This document shows positions 1 to 7,681 of a DNA stretch of 10,374 bases, one piece after another; within the stretch, counting starts at the first letter, position 1, and the number at the start of each line of letters is the position of its first letter. The stretch is taken from assembly GCA_021817755.1 (NCBI GenBank), contig JAKAGC010000081.1, positions 1 to 10,374 of the forward strand, given 5' to 3'. The DNA is from Acidobacteriota bacterium. GTDB taxonomy: Bacteria; Acidobacteriota; Aminicenantia; UBA2199. A program made the translations under genes and the position numbers. The notes beneath the pieces were generated by a model. The model saw only the letters and a program-made list of their open reading frames with translations. It was not told where the DNA came from and searched no databases.

Positions 1-1061
1 TTATCAATTGTAATATCATCGATTGTATTAAAATCAATAAAATCATATTCAACCCAATTCCAACTTGTAAGTAGCAAGGATTTCAGGTATGAACCCGCCC
101 ATTTCGAATAATTATAAGGAATAGAGTTAGTGCTGGCAATTCGTAATAATTTCATTCCTTTTTGTAAATCACCGTTTTTAATAAAAAAATATGCTTTCCA
201 GCTATCCAGGATAGCAGGTTTCTCTTTGAAAACAGATTTTTGTTCTAATTGACTTAAGATATCGAGAGACTTATCAAATTCTCCATCAAGTGCTAATAGC
301 TGAGCTTTTAGTATTTGAGCATCTTCTGAATGTTCATCCAATTTTAACGCTTCATCAAGATTGAAATATGCTTGATTTTTCATTATTTCTGCCTTAATTT
401 CCCAATCTTTAGCATTTTCTTCATACGTCGGCAACTCTATTTCACTTAATTTTCGAGGAGACGCTTTTCCCTTTTTCTCAACACTTGAAGTTACTCCCAC
501 CGCACCACTAGCATTTAAAGATTGAGTGGATGGATTCTGAGTTTTATTCATAGACACAGATGCCTCTCCGGTTATTTCCATTTGAAGATTTGTAGACTCA
601 GTCGCCGCTTCGGTTTTTTCTGTCTGAGTTTGAGTAGAATTTTGAGTCAAAGAATTGTCATCATACTTTAGAAATCCAATGTATTTCTCTGGCCTGGAAT
701 AGATAGAGTAAAGGGCTGTTTGGGTTGTTGCCAAATAAAGACGATATACCAAATCGTTTTTACTCTCTTTAATTTTTTGCCCCCAATCGTCCCTCAGTTG
801 AGTAAGTTGATTGAGTATTTCATTCAGAGCATGAAAACGATTTTTATACAAATCGATAACCTTTGCTTCATTCGATGTAAAAAGAGCGTTGAAGCGCTGA
901 ACTGGATACGATAATTCTTCCAACTTTTCCAAACATTCCTGAGTGGATTTTTGTAGTTCAAGTTTGTCTCTTGTGTTATACACAGCTGACAAATGAGGTG
1001 AAATAGCAATAAAAGCCAAAACAATAAATAGACAGACACATGTTTTTTTTAGTTTACTCAT
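1..1061 (-). CDS. Exported coiled-coil / TPR-like protein, 3' end missing
   Basis: An open frame runs from ATG at 1061 to the left edge without a stop, giving 353 residues of an incomplete protein. Residues 1-26 form a signal peptide: a KLKK n-region, a hydrophobic core at about 9-20, and a signal peptidase I site after HLSA. Residues 30-105 are charged, helical and probably coiled-coil. Residues 136-205 are a low-complexity Ser/Thr/Gln/Asn linker. Residues 220-310 are helix pairs with a TPR-like look, including AQILKAQLLALDGEFDKSLD at 248-267. The start is fixed by AAGGAG five bases upstream and by the ATGA overlap with the CHAT gene, which implies translational coupling. It is therefore probably a periplasmic or outer-membrane-facing scaffold working with the CHAT membrane protein. 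The TPR call is from helix spacing only, the specific function is unknown, and the missing C-terminus may hold another domain. Confidence 0.85.
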   Translation of the reverse strand, partial: MSKLKKTCVCLFIVLAFIAISPHLSAVYNTRDKLELQKSTQECLEKLEELSYPVQRFNALFTSNEAKVIDLYKNRFHALNEILNQLTQLRDDWGQKIKESKNDLVYRLYLATTQTALYSIYSRPEKYIGFLKYDDNSLTQNSTQTQTEKTEAATESTNLQMEITGEASVSMNKTQNPSTQSLNASGAVGVTSSVEKKGKASPRKLSEIELPTYEENAKDWEIKAEIMKNQAYFNLDEALKLDEHSEDAQILKAQLLALDGEFDKSLDILSQLEQKSVFKEKPAILDSWKAYFFIKNGDLQKGMKLLRIASTNSIPYNYSKWAGSYLKSLLLTSWNWVEYDFIDFNTIDDITID

Positions 1062-2740
1062 AGTTTCTCCTTTTTTATTTTAATTTTAAAATTTACTATT
1101 ACAATAATTTCATCAGTTGGTAATATGCCCCTCACACTACACCTACCAATCTCTATATCATCTTCATTCAAACTAAGTTTTTCAGAATGGTTTTGATTAT
1201 ATTCCTCAATTGCCTTTTTAATTGCATTATCACATGCTTCATTCTGGTTTTTTCCGATTCCTTCAGCAGTAAGCGGTATTTCCACGATGATAAAATCCTT
1301 ATGATTAACTTTATTTTCACTAGTAGGTTTCTTTTTTTCTACTTTTGTATTTTCTGTGTTTCTAATACCCAATTTTTTACTATTATCCTGACTAATAATG
1401 CTTTTTGAATTAGTTGTATATTTGCGATTTAAATCAGGACGTAAGCTTTCAAAATTCATAACTGTTTTTATTTCTGGGAATAATAAAAATACGAACGTCA
1501 AAACTATAATAACCATACTTAAAATTTTAATCCCTTCAGCAGTTTTTCGTTTTATATTTATTTTTGATTTGGAATCGATAAAAATAATATTAAAGACCGA
1601 TAAAGTGGGAATTAATATTTGAAGAAATGAATTAGATGCCCAATATGATTTTAAAAAACAGTTATAAGTTTTTAAAACGATCGGGAAAAAAAGAATGAAT
1701 AGAAATATCTGAAAAATCAATTTTGCAGGTTGATTTGTACAATATCTAATACTTCGAATAAAAAAGTCTTTTAAAAAATTTTTTAACCCATCCGTCTTAA
1801 ATTTTTGAAACGACTCTTTTAGGTTTTCCAAAGAAATTAAAATTAAGTATAGTGCTTCAAGTAAAATGATTATGCAAAACGCAATCAACTCAACTTCAAT
1901 AAAACGATCTATGAAGTTGGAATCTCTCACAAATAATTTTAAAATAGGTTCCGATACTAGCAAGACTATATTAAGTAACCAGTATTGGAAGTTTATATAT
2001 TCAAATATTTTATTTTTTTCTTTTTTGAGAACAGGAATAGTTGTCGTATTACTATACCGATAGGTATTCTGGGTAGGTTTTTCAATAATGGACCGCCCAA
2101 CGGGTATTTCCTGGATAAAACCCGGATATGAAGGTTTTTTTTCATTTTGCAGGATGAATGTATTATCCGGATCCACTCCATCTTTTACCAATAAGTCCGG
2201 GATATCGGCTTCCGATATGTTCTCAAATAATAATGCGGTTCTACCCTGTTCGAATGCTTTTTTAACAGAACAACCAAAACCGATAGCCCTATAGAATGCA
2301 GCGGAGAAAACAATAGCAGCATTATCAGTAATGGTTGATTTCATTCCAATTACACAATCGATAACATTTCGAATGGCAAGTGCCTGTACCTTTGAATAAC
2401 AGGCATTTAAAATTACAACACGAATATTATCTTTTAAAGTTTCAAATAAAGTATTAATTGCATTGGCACTTACAGGTTTGGGGTTTCCTGTTTTATCGAG
2501 AAGCAAAAGCTCCCCCGCAGATGTGCCATGTGCACTAAAATGCACAATATGCGGTTTATATTCATTCAATTTCTGAAGAAGATCATCTGGCTGCGCTGCC
2601 ATTGAAGGAATCAAAACGATTGAATCACGATGTTTCGATCTACGAATTTTCTCAGTAATTTCCCGGATTTCATCTTCCAGGTTTAAACGTGTCATGAGCA
2701 TAGGATTTGCCGCAAAGAAGAGCGCTTCAATTTTTTCCAT
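1058..2740 (-). CDS. CHAT-domain (caspase-like) protease fused to a five-span membrane region and a C-terminal extracytoplasmic domain
   Basis: This 560-residue protein begins with a CHAT domain (clan CD cysteine protease, caspase-HetF-associated with TPRs) at about residues 1-197. The catalytic pair is visible: His71 in HFSAHG and Cys114 in LNACYS, each after a hydrophobic strand. The opening (LFFAANP), followed by RLNLEDEIREI and later VIGMKSTITDNAA, matches the common CHAT type seen fused to NTPases in cyanobacteria and other bacteria. Hydrophobic segments lie at about 253-270, 280-304, 341-359, 371-388 and 405-424. Loops 305-340 and 389-404 are Lys/Arg-rich, so the N-terminus should be cytoplasmic and the C-terminus outside. 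After a Lys-rich linker, residues 480-560 form a small alpha/beta domain (GIGKNQNEACDNAIKKA) that faintly recalls LPP20/FlgT-like domains; this is a weak guess. The start is supported by AGGAGT at 2753-2748. The protease class is well supported; substrate and trigger are unknown. Confidence 0.9.
   Translation of the reverse strand: MEKIEALFFAANPMLMTRLNLEDEIREITEKIRRSKHRDSIVLIPSMAAQPDDLLQKLNEYKPHIVHFSAHGTSAGELLLLDKTGNPKPVSANAINTLFETLKDNIRVVILNACYSKVQALAIRNVIDCVIGMKSTITDNAAIVFSAAFYRAIGFGCSVKKAFEQGRTALLFENISEADIPDLLVKDGVDPDNTFILQNEKKPSYPGFIQEIPVGRSIIEKPTQNTYRYSNTTTIPVLKKEKNKIFEYINFQYWLLNIVLLVSEPILKLFVRDSNFIDRFIEVELIAFCIIILLEALYLILISLENLKESFQKFKTDGLKNFLKDFFIRSIRYCTNQPAKLIFQIFLFILFFPIVLKTYNCFLKSYWASNSFLQILIPTLSVFNIIFIDSKSKINIKRKTAEGIKILSMVIIVLTFVFLLFPEIKTVMNFESLRPDLNRKYTTNSKSIISQDNSKKLGIRNTENTKVEKKKPTSENKVNHKDFIIVEIPLTAEGIGKNQNEACDNAIKKAIEEYNQNHSEKLSLNEDDIEIGRCSVRGILPTDEIIVIVNFKIKIKKEKL
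1067..1072 (-). promoter_or_regulatory. Ribosome binding site of the TPR-like gene, inside the CHAT gene
   Basis: AAGGAG reads on the minus strand five bases before the ATG at 1061. It lies within the last CHAT codons (Lys-Lys-Glu-Lys-Leu). Together with the four-base ATGA overlap it fixes the start and points to coupled translation of the two proteins. Confidence 0.8.
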
Positions 2741-2803
2741 TTGGAATACTCCTAATTAATGTTTTCTTATCAGGTTCTTATAAACTCGAAAGTTCTTCGA
2801 TGC

Positions 2804-3142
2804 TCATTCCGGCTCATTATCCCTTAATTCTATTTTTACATTGGCTGCTATATCCGATAAAAAAAGATTGGGAGGAATTCTAAATGTCCAGGCAGAATTA
2901 GCTCTACAATATAAAATTTTTATATTAGAATCGGATATTACATTTATAAAAAAATTCTCTATTTTCTCATTTTTAGGTTCTCTAATAATTAAAGCAGCTT
3001 CAGGATTCGGGATACCGACTTTTACTCGGCTTTCCTTTTCCAAAGTTATTTCCAGATCAAAAATCCCCCTTTCAACCTCTCTAAAAATTTTTACGTTTCT
3101 AAATGAAGAATTTTTCACAAGAATATCGGCACTATTTGCCAT
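2804..3142 (-). CDS. Small soluble protein of unknown function at the head of the CHAT cassette
   Basis: I do not recognise this 112-residue protein. It has no signal peptide or membrane segment. It is rich in alternating hydrophobic/charged strands (DILVKN, NVKIF, FDLEITLEKESRVKVGI, ALIIREP, NFFINVI, IKILYC, WTFRIP, NVKIELRD), so it is probably a compact all-beta fold. It has one cysteine (Cys79). The start is supported by a very strong Shine-Dalgarno. It lies 63 bases upstream of the CHAT gene on the same strand with no terminator between, so the two are probably cotranscribed. Because it is cytoplasmic and next to a CHAT protease, it could be an adaptor, inhibitor or substrate, comparable in position to the small 'effector-associated' components of CHAT conflict systems. 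That role is inference from position. An antisense TTG-start frame over the same stretch lacks a ribosome site and was rejected. Confidence 0.8.
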   Translation of the reverse strand: MANSADILVKNSSFRNVKIFREVERGIFDLEITLEKESRVKVGIPNPEAALIIREPKNEKIENFFINVISDSNIKILYCRANSAWTFRIPPNLFLSDIAANVKIELRDNEPE

Positions 3143-3147
3143 CTGTA

Positions 3148-3157
3148 ACCTCCTTTT
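3148..3157 (-). promoter_or_regulatory. Strong Shine-Dalgarno of the 112-residue protein
   Basis: AAAAGGAGGT reads on the minus strand five bases upstream of the ATG at 3142. It is the strongest ribosome site in the window. It fixes the start and settles the strand against an overlapping antisense frame. It suggests the small protein is made in excess of the CHAT protein, whose site is weaker. Confidence 0.8.
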
Positions 3158-3257
3158 GGTTAAACGCTTTACTCAATTTGTTTAGTTACAGATTATATTC
3201 GATGATGAAAATCGGTTCATTCGCTTAAGTACCAAAAACTTATGGTAAAGTTCCATC

Positions 3258-3290
3258 TTTGAAAATGCCTTATAATTGTAGATTTTCAAA
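3258..3290. repeat. Perfect 9-base inverted repeat upstream of the CHAT cassette
   Basis: TTTGAAAAT (3258-3266) and ATTTTCAAA (3282-3290) are exact reverse complements around a 15-base spacer. The repeat lies between the end of the hybrid sensor gene and the start of the 112-residue gene. The stem has only one G:C pair per arm, and no T-run follows on the minus strand, so it is a poor intrinsic terminator. An operator for the downstream cassette is possible. In DNA this AT-rich, chance is also possible. Confidence 0.45.
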
Positions 3291-3355
3291 TTGAATTATT
3301 TAAAAAATACCTGGAAAAAGATAAAGAAATTTGACTAATTGAAACTATAAAATTA

Positions 3356-6300
3356 TTACTCTGATTCTGATTCCGTCACTTTATATTGATGGGGAGAGAC
3401 ATGGAATTTTTTTTTGAAACATTCCGAAAAATAAGAAGGAGTGGAAAAACCCACAGCCATAGCAACTTCAGTAACATTTCCGAAATTCTTTTTTAACAAT
3501 TGTGCTGCTCTTTCCAGACGGTAAGATTGGATAAATTCCATTGGATTTTCTCCGGTTAACGCTTTCACTTTCCTGAATAATGTGGTACGTCCCATTAAAA
3601 GTTTTCTATGCAATACATCGATATCCAGGTCTGTACTTGATAAATTCTCTTCTATTATTTGTTGGAAATCCTTAAGAAATTGATCATCCTGTGAAGAGAC
3701 AGTTATTTCAGCCGGTAATAACATTTTCCGGCGTTGAATTTTTAACTGTAATTGCCGTCTTAACTCGATTAGATTTCGGATTCGAGCTAGTAATATCTGA
3801 GTATTAAACGGTTTTGTCACGTAATCATCTGCCCCAGTATCCAAACCACGTATAACACTCTCCTCAGATACCCTTGCAGTTAATAAAATAATGGGAATGT
3901 GACTGGTTGCCATATCCTTCTTTAATATTTTGCATAATTCGAATCCCTCTTTCCCAGGCATCATAATATCGCTAAGTATCAAATCGGGAATAATTGCCCT
4001 TGCTTTCTGAATTCCTTCATCTCCATCGATGGCTTCAACAACTTCATATTTTTCAGCCCGCAGAGGTCCACTTATATATTGCCTCATATCAGCATTATCC
4101 TCTACAACCAGGATAACTTGTTGTTCCTGTTCAGAAATTTTTTTCTCTTGTGATTTATCTTTAACTGATACTATTTTTTTATTTGATGTATCCAGTTTAT
4201 CTAATTCTTCAGGTGTACCCCCCTCCACACTTTCAAGCTCAACGCTCTCTATATTAGATAGTAATTTTTCTATATTAAAGGAAATGACGGGAGTGGTGGA
4301 CGAAATTTCATCCATTTCCAGGTGAGTAGACCCGGAAGGCAAACGAATAATAAATTCAGTACCTTTTCCCTCATGGCTAAAAACTTCTATTGTACCTTTA
4401 TGCAACTGAATAATTTCTTTAGATAAGGCAAGCCCGAGTCCTGTACCACGGTATTGAGCCGTGTTTCTGTTGTCAGCCTGATAAAAACGGTCAAAAATAT
4501 AATCCAATTCCTCCTCCGGTATTCCTGTTCCGGTATCTTTCACAGAAATCAAAACATCGCCGTTAGAGATATTACCCTCATTTATTCCGGAAGGTGCAAA
4601 AGAGAGAGATATAGTGATGCTTCCACCCTGTGGAGTAAACTTTATTGCATTTATAAGGAGATTATACATAACTTCCTCCATTCTATGGGGATCAAAAAAA
4701 AGGAATAATTCTTTTTCTGCGGAAATCATTTTTAATTCAAGGTGATTCTTCTGGACCAGGACCTCAAATGCGTTTATAATTCCTTTCAGAAATACTACTA
4801 AATCCAGGTGTACCGTATTTAATTTCATTTTTCCGCTATCAACACGCGAGAGATCCAATAATTGATTTATTAAATTCAACAACCGTTGTGCATTTCGAAG
4901 CATCAAACGGAAATCTTTTTTCTGCTGCTTATCATCACTAATTGACAACATCTGTTCCAGAGGACTTATAATCAACGTTAAAGGGGTTCGAAATTCATGT
5001 GAGATATTGGCAAAAAACCGAGATTTCACCTTGTCCATTTCCTTTAATCTTTCAGACTGATCGCTTAATTGCCGGTTTTTTTCATTAATTTCTTTCGTCC
5101 GGTCCTTGACAGCTTGTTCCAATTTCTTTTTTTCTTTTATCAATTTTGCAGACCGTAGTTGTACAACAGTGTAAGTTGTTAAGATTAACCCTGCACCATA
5201 AAAAAAAAACGCCCACCAGGTTAGAAACCAAGGGGGTAAAATCTTAAAACAATATTCTGCATCCTGTCCTATTTCACCATAAACATTCCGCGCTTGTACC
5301 CGAAAAGAATAATTCCCAGGACTTAAATTTGAAAAATTCTTCCGTGTGTTTTTACTCCACTTAGACCATCTATCTTGGTATCCATTAAGAATATAACGAT
5401 ACTCCGTTTCTGTTTCCGCTTCAAAAAAGGGAGCAGCAAACTCAAAATCGAGATAACGATTTTTATATTCAAGTATTTTTGTATTTACTTGAGATGCCTT
5501 ACCGATTTGGTTTGTCCATCCTCCAAATAGTTGAGCTTCCGTTTTCCGGTTTTCATTGGTTACTACCTTTCGAATCAAGGTAGGAAATGTTTGTTTTTTA
5601 TCTCTGATTTTAGTTGTATCGATTCTTATCAAACCTTCTAATCCGGCGAGCCAAATAGACTTCCCTTTCGGATCGGAATAGATAGAATTTATTGTGGTTA
5701 TTGGAATTCTTAAAAAAGGCCGTAAATCGATATCATAACTTCCGTCACCTCTGGGAATAGCCCGGAAATTTCCTGTTTTTGATTGAACCCATAAATTATT
5801 CTCTTCATCTTCTACATACTGAAAAATGGGTATACCATTCACTCCTCCTGCAAATTCCTGGCCCAATACCGCTGAGGGTGATATGGTATATTTAAGCGAA
5901 TCAGGTTTAAATAATCCTTTATTTGTACTTAAAATTACATTTCCGTTTATGGTAGATGTAAAAATATTATTAATGGTGTATTTAGTTGGTGTAGAATAAT
6001 GCGAAATATTTGGTGAATCGGTGTTAATAGGCGCAGTAATTTTGGTTAGCCGGTTAGATGACGTACTTAACCATAGATTCCCATTTCTATCTTCCGTAAT
6101 GCTTTTTATTGGATTTTGTATTTGAGGGAATTGTTTTTCAACAACCCATTGCCCATTTTTATACGACAAGATACTTAAGCCGTTTACCATTCCACACCAG
6201 ACCCTATTGGGATAATACGTTGATAATAATAATACAGTAGACATCCCCGCAGTAACTAATCGAGTGCGGTTGTTTTGAATTTGAAATATGCCATCATCTG

Positions 6301-7543
6301 TTGCAGCCAATATGGAATCATCCACTGAAATTAAATTGGTGCAGTTTGCATGGATTGAATTGACAGTTTGAAATTTTAATAACGACTGATAATAGTATAG
6401 ACCTTTTTCCGTACCGACATAAAGGTTATTCTGATGCCGGAGAACTGATAAAACAATACCATTTAAACCGGTCCGTTTATCAAAAATGGAAATGGGCGAG
6501 CCGAATTCAATTTTTGTAATCCCATTATCTAAGCATAACCACAAATTTCCTTCTTTATCCTGAAACACAGAATTAACTCTTTCATCTTGTAATCCGAAAT
6601 TCTTATCGAAAATTGAAATAATCTGTCCTTTAGAATTTATAACAATAAGGCCTCCACCCAATGTTGCAAGGGCGAATTTGGGAGTATTGGATTGAAGCCG
6701 GATACCTTGTGAAAGTTTATTATTTTTTAGATAAAGATCTGCCTCTGTTTTGAAAAAAACTGCACTTTTTCCATCATATAGGTATAATCCTTTGGAATGG
6801 GTTCCAATAAGAAAGCGATTTGTATTATTTTCAAATGGTACCATCATCTCAACCTTTTCATTGGTAAATTGTTCACCTCCAGGTATCAATTGAGTTTCAT
6901 CACCATTTATTTTCATTAGTCCTATCTCTGATTGTTGAACATAATATTCATGCATGCATTCAAATGCAGATATAAATTTCCCGGGAATATTACTCATCGT
7001 GTTATTTTTCGTATTCCATTTAAAAAGATTATCTGTTGTCTGAAAATAAACATTATCCTTTATGGCATGTATTTGCCTTATGGAGAAAGATTTCTTTGCA
7101 GGTCCTTTGATATAGTTTAATAAAGAAATATAATACAATTGTCCTTCCGAAGTTGAGGTCAGGTAACCAATTTTATTTATTCCTCCTAAATATATAGTTC
7201 CTTCCTCATCAATGGCAATAGATCTGACTAAAGCATTCCCTTGTGTAGCAATAATTCGCCAACTTACACCGTCATATTCAAGGATTCCGCCATTAGTGGC
7301 GACATGGAGTAATCCATTCTTTGACTGTAGTATCTGCCAATTTTGGGTTTGACGATAATATTCCGAGTAATTATAATTCTTTAGAAATTTGAACCCCTCT
7401 TCCTGGCAAAAGACACTTAATTCTGTTGAAATACCAAGACTTAAAACAATAATAATTAATACAACCCAAATAAATATGGGAATATTTTTTATTAGCTCTG
7501 ATTTAACTTTCATTGATTTTGGTTCTATTTTGGTGTTTTTCAT
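3356..7543 (-). CDS. Hybrid two-component system: periplasmic propeller sensor, histidine kinase, receiver and AraC-type regulator in one protein
   Basis: This 1395-residue one-piece signalling protein has an N-terminal signal/anchor at about 21-38. Periplasmic propeller repeats span about 45-690, with typical blades such as SVFQDKEGNLWLCLDNGITK (326-345) and SITEDRNGNLWLSTSSNRLT (481-500). A Y_Y_Y domain follows at about 695-768, then a membrane span at about 774-796 and a coiled-coil linker. The HisKA domain carries phospho-acceptor His849 (SHEFRTPL). The ATPase domain has an N-box (NLLINAIKFT), DTGTGIP and GTGLGLAL. The receiver, about 1143-1260, has Glu1148/Asp1149, acceptor Asp1192 (SDIMMPG), Thr1222 and Lys1244. 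The AraC-type DNA-binding domain spans about 1290-1390 (VAMAVGFSTPSYFSECFKKK). All key residues are present. In Bacteroidota such proteins usually sense glycan fragments and regulate neighbouring carbohydrate genes, but none is visible here. The linker between ATPase and receiver (about 1072-1140) is long and acidic. The start has only a weak AGAAG upstream; Met11 is an alternative. Confidence 0.95.
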   Translation of the reverse strand: MKNTKIEPKSMKVKSELIKNIPIFIWVVLIIIVLSLGISTELSVFCQEEGFKFLKNYNYSEYYRQTQNWQILQSKNGLLHVATNGGILEYDGVSWRIIATQGNALVRSIAIDEEGTIYLGGINKIGYLTSTSEGQLYYISLLNYIKGPAKKSFSIRQIHAIKDNVYFQTTDNLFKWNTKNNTMSNIPGKFISAFECMHEYYVQQSEIGLMKINGDETQLIPGGEQFTNEKVEMMVPFENNTNRFLIGTHSKGLYLYDGKSAVFFKTEADLYLKNNKLSQGIRLQSNTPKFALATLGGGLIVINSKGQIISIFDKNFGLQDERVNSVFQDKEGNLWLCLDNGITKIEFGSPISIFDKRTGLNGIVLSVLRHQNNLYVGTEKGLYYYQSLLKFQTVNSIHANCTNLISVDDSILAATDDGIFQIQNNRTRLVTAGMSTVLLLSTYYPNRVWCGMVNGLSILSYKNGQWVVEKQFPQIQNPIKSITEDRNGNLWLSTSSNRLTKITAPINTDSPNISHYSTPTKYTINNIFTSTINGNVILSTNKGLFKPDSLKYTISPSAVLGQEFAGGVNGIPIFQYVEDEENNLWVQSKTGNFRAIPRGDGSYDIDLRPFLRIPITTINSIYSDPKGKSIWLAGLEGLIRIDTTKIRDKKQTFPTLIRKVVTNENRKTEAQLFGGWTNQIGKASQVNTKILEYKNRYLDFEFAAPFFEAETETEYRYILNGYQDRWSKWSKNTRKNFSNLSPGNYSFRVQARNVYGEIGQDAEYCFKILPPWFLTWWAFFFYGAGLILTTYTVVQLRSAKLIKEKKKLEQAVKDRTKEINEKNRQLSDQSERLKEMDKVKSRFFANISHEFRTPLTLIISPLEQMLSISDDKQQKKDFRLMLRNAQRLLNLINQLLDLSRVDSGKMKLNTVHLDLVVFLKGIINAFEVLVQKNHLELKMISAEKELFLFFDPHRMEEVMYNLLINAIKFTPQGGSITISLSFAPSGINEGNISNGDVLISVKDTGTGIPEEELDYIFDRFYQADNRNTAQYRGTGLGLALSKEIIQLHKGTIEVFSHEGKGTEFIIRLPSGSTHLEMDEISSTTPVISFNIEKLLSNIESVELESVEGGTPEELDKLDTSNKKIVSVKDKSQEKKISEQEQQVILVVEDNADMRQYISGPLRAEKYEVVEAIDGDEGIQKARAIIPDLILSDIMMPGKEGFELCKILKKDMATSHIPIILLTARVSEESVIRGLDTGADDYVTKPFNTQILLARIRNLIELRRQLQLKIQRRKMLLPAEITVSSQDDQFLKDFQQIIEENLSSTDLDIDVLHRKLLMGRTTLFRKVKALTGENPMEFIQSYRLERAAQLLKKNFGNVTEVAMAVGFSTPSYFSECFKKKFHVSPHQYKVTESESE

Positions 7544-7584
7544 ATGGATATCTTCTATAGACCTCTTTTGGACTTAAAAATTAA

Positions 7585-7599
7585 GATATTATAGATATC
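7585..7599. promoter_or_regulatory. Candidate promoter/operator of the hybrid sensor gene
   Basis: Reading toward the sensor gene, TATAAT (7593-7588) lies about 45 bases before its ATG, and no good -35 box is at standard spacing. The -10 is embedded in an inverted repeat, GATAT-N5-ATATC (7585-7599). The adjoining 10-mer TATAGATATC (7590-7599) recurs with one change as TATGGATATC at 7543-7552, overlapping the start codon. A regulator site, perhaps for autoregulation, is possible but unproven. Confidence 0.3.
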
Positions 7600-7681
7600 A
7601 CACAGGGTAGTAAAAATCAAACCAAAATATCAGAATTCTATTTGAAATTATAAATATGAGCTTTATATATGTCTTTTTGGA

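Noticed and set aside
824..1039. Minus-strand 71-codon frame
   Set aside because: It starts at GTG in another frame inside the exported TPR-like gene, whose ATG, ribosome site and signal peptide are clear.
1058..3142. Type III-E CRISPR TPR-CHAT (Craspase) locus
   Set aside because: No CRISPR repeats or Cas7-11-like gene is present, and this CHAT domain is fused to membrane spans, with a separate, exported TPR-like protein.
2841..3185. Plus-strand 114-codon frame antisense to the 112-residue gene
   Set aside because: It starts with TTG and has no ribosome site, while the minus-strand gene has a very strong Shine-Dalgarno and operon context.
3180..3254. 24-codon minus-strand frame between the hybrid sensor and the 112-residue gene
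   Set aside because: There is no ribosome site upstream and no recognisable composition; likely chance.
3258..3290. Intrinsic terminator for the hybrid sensor gene
   Set aside because: The stem is almost entirely A:T, the loop is 15 bases and no T-run follows on the minus strand.
4029..4325. Plus-strand 98-codon frame
   Set aside because: It is antisense to the receiver and linker region of the hybrid sensor, with Ser/Thr-rich composition typical of a shadow frame.
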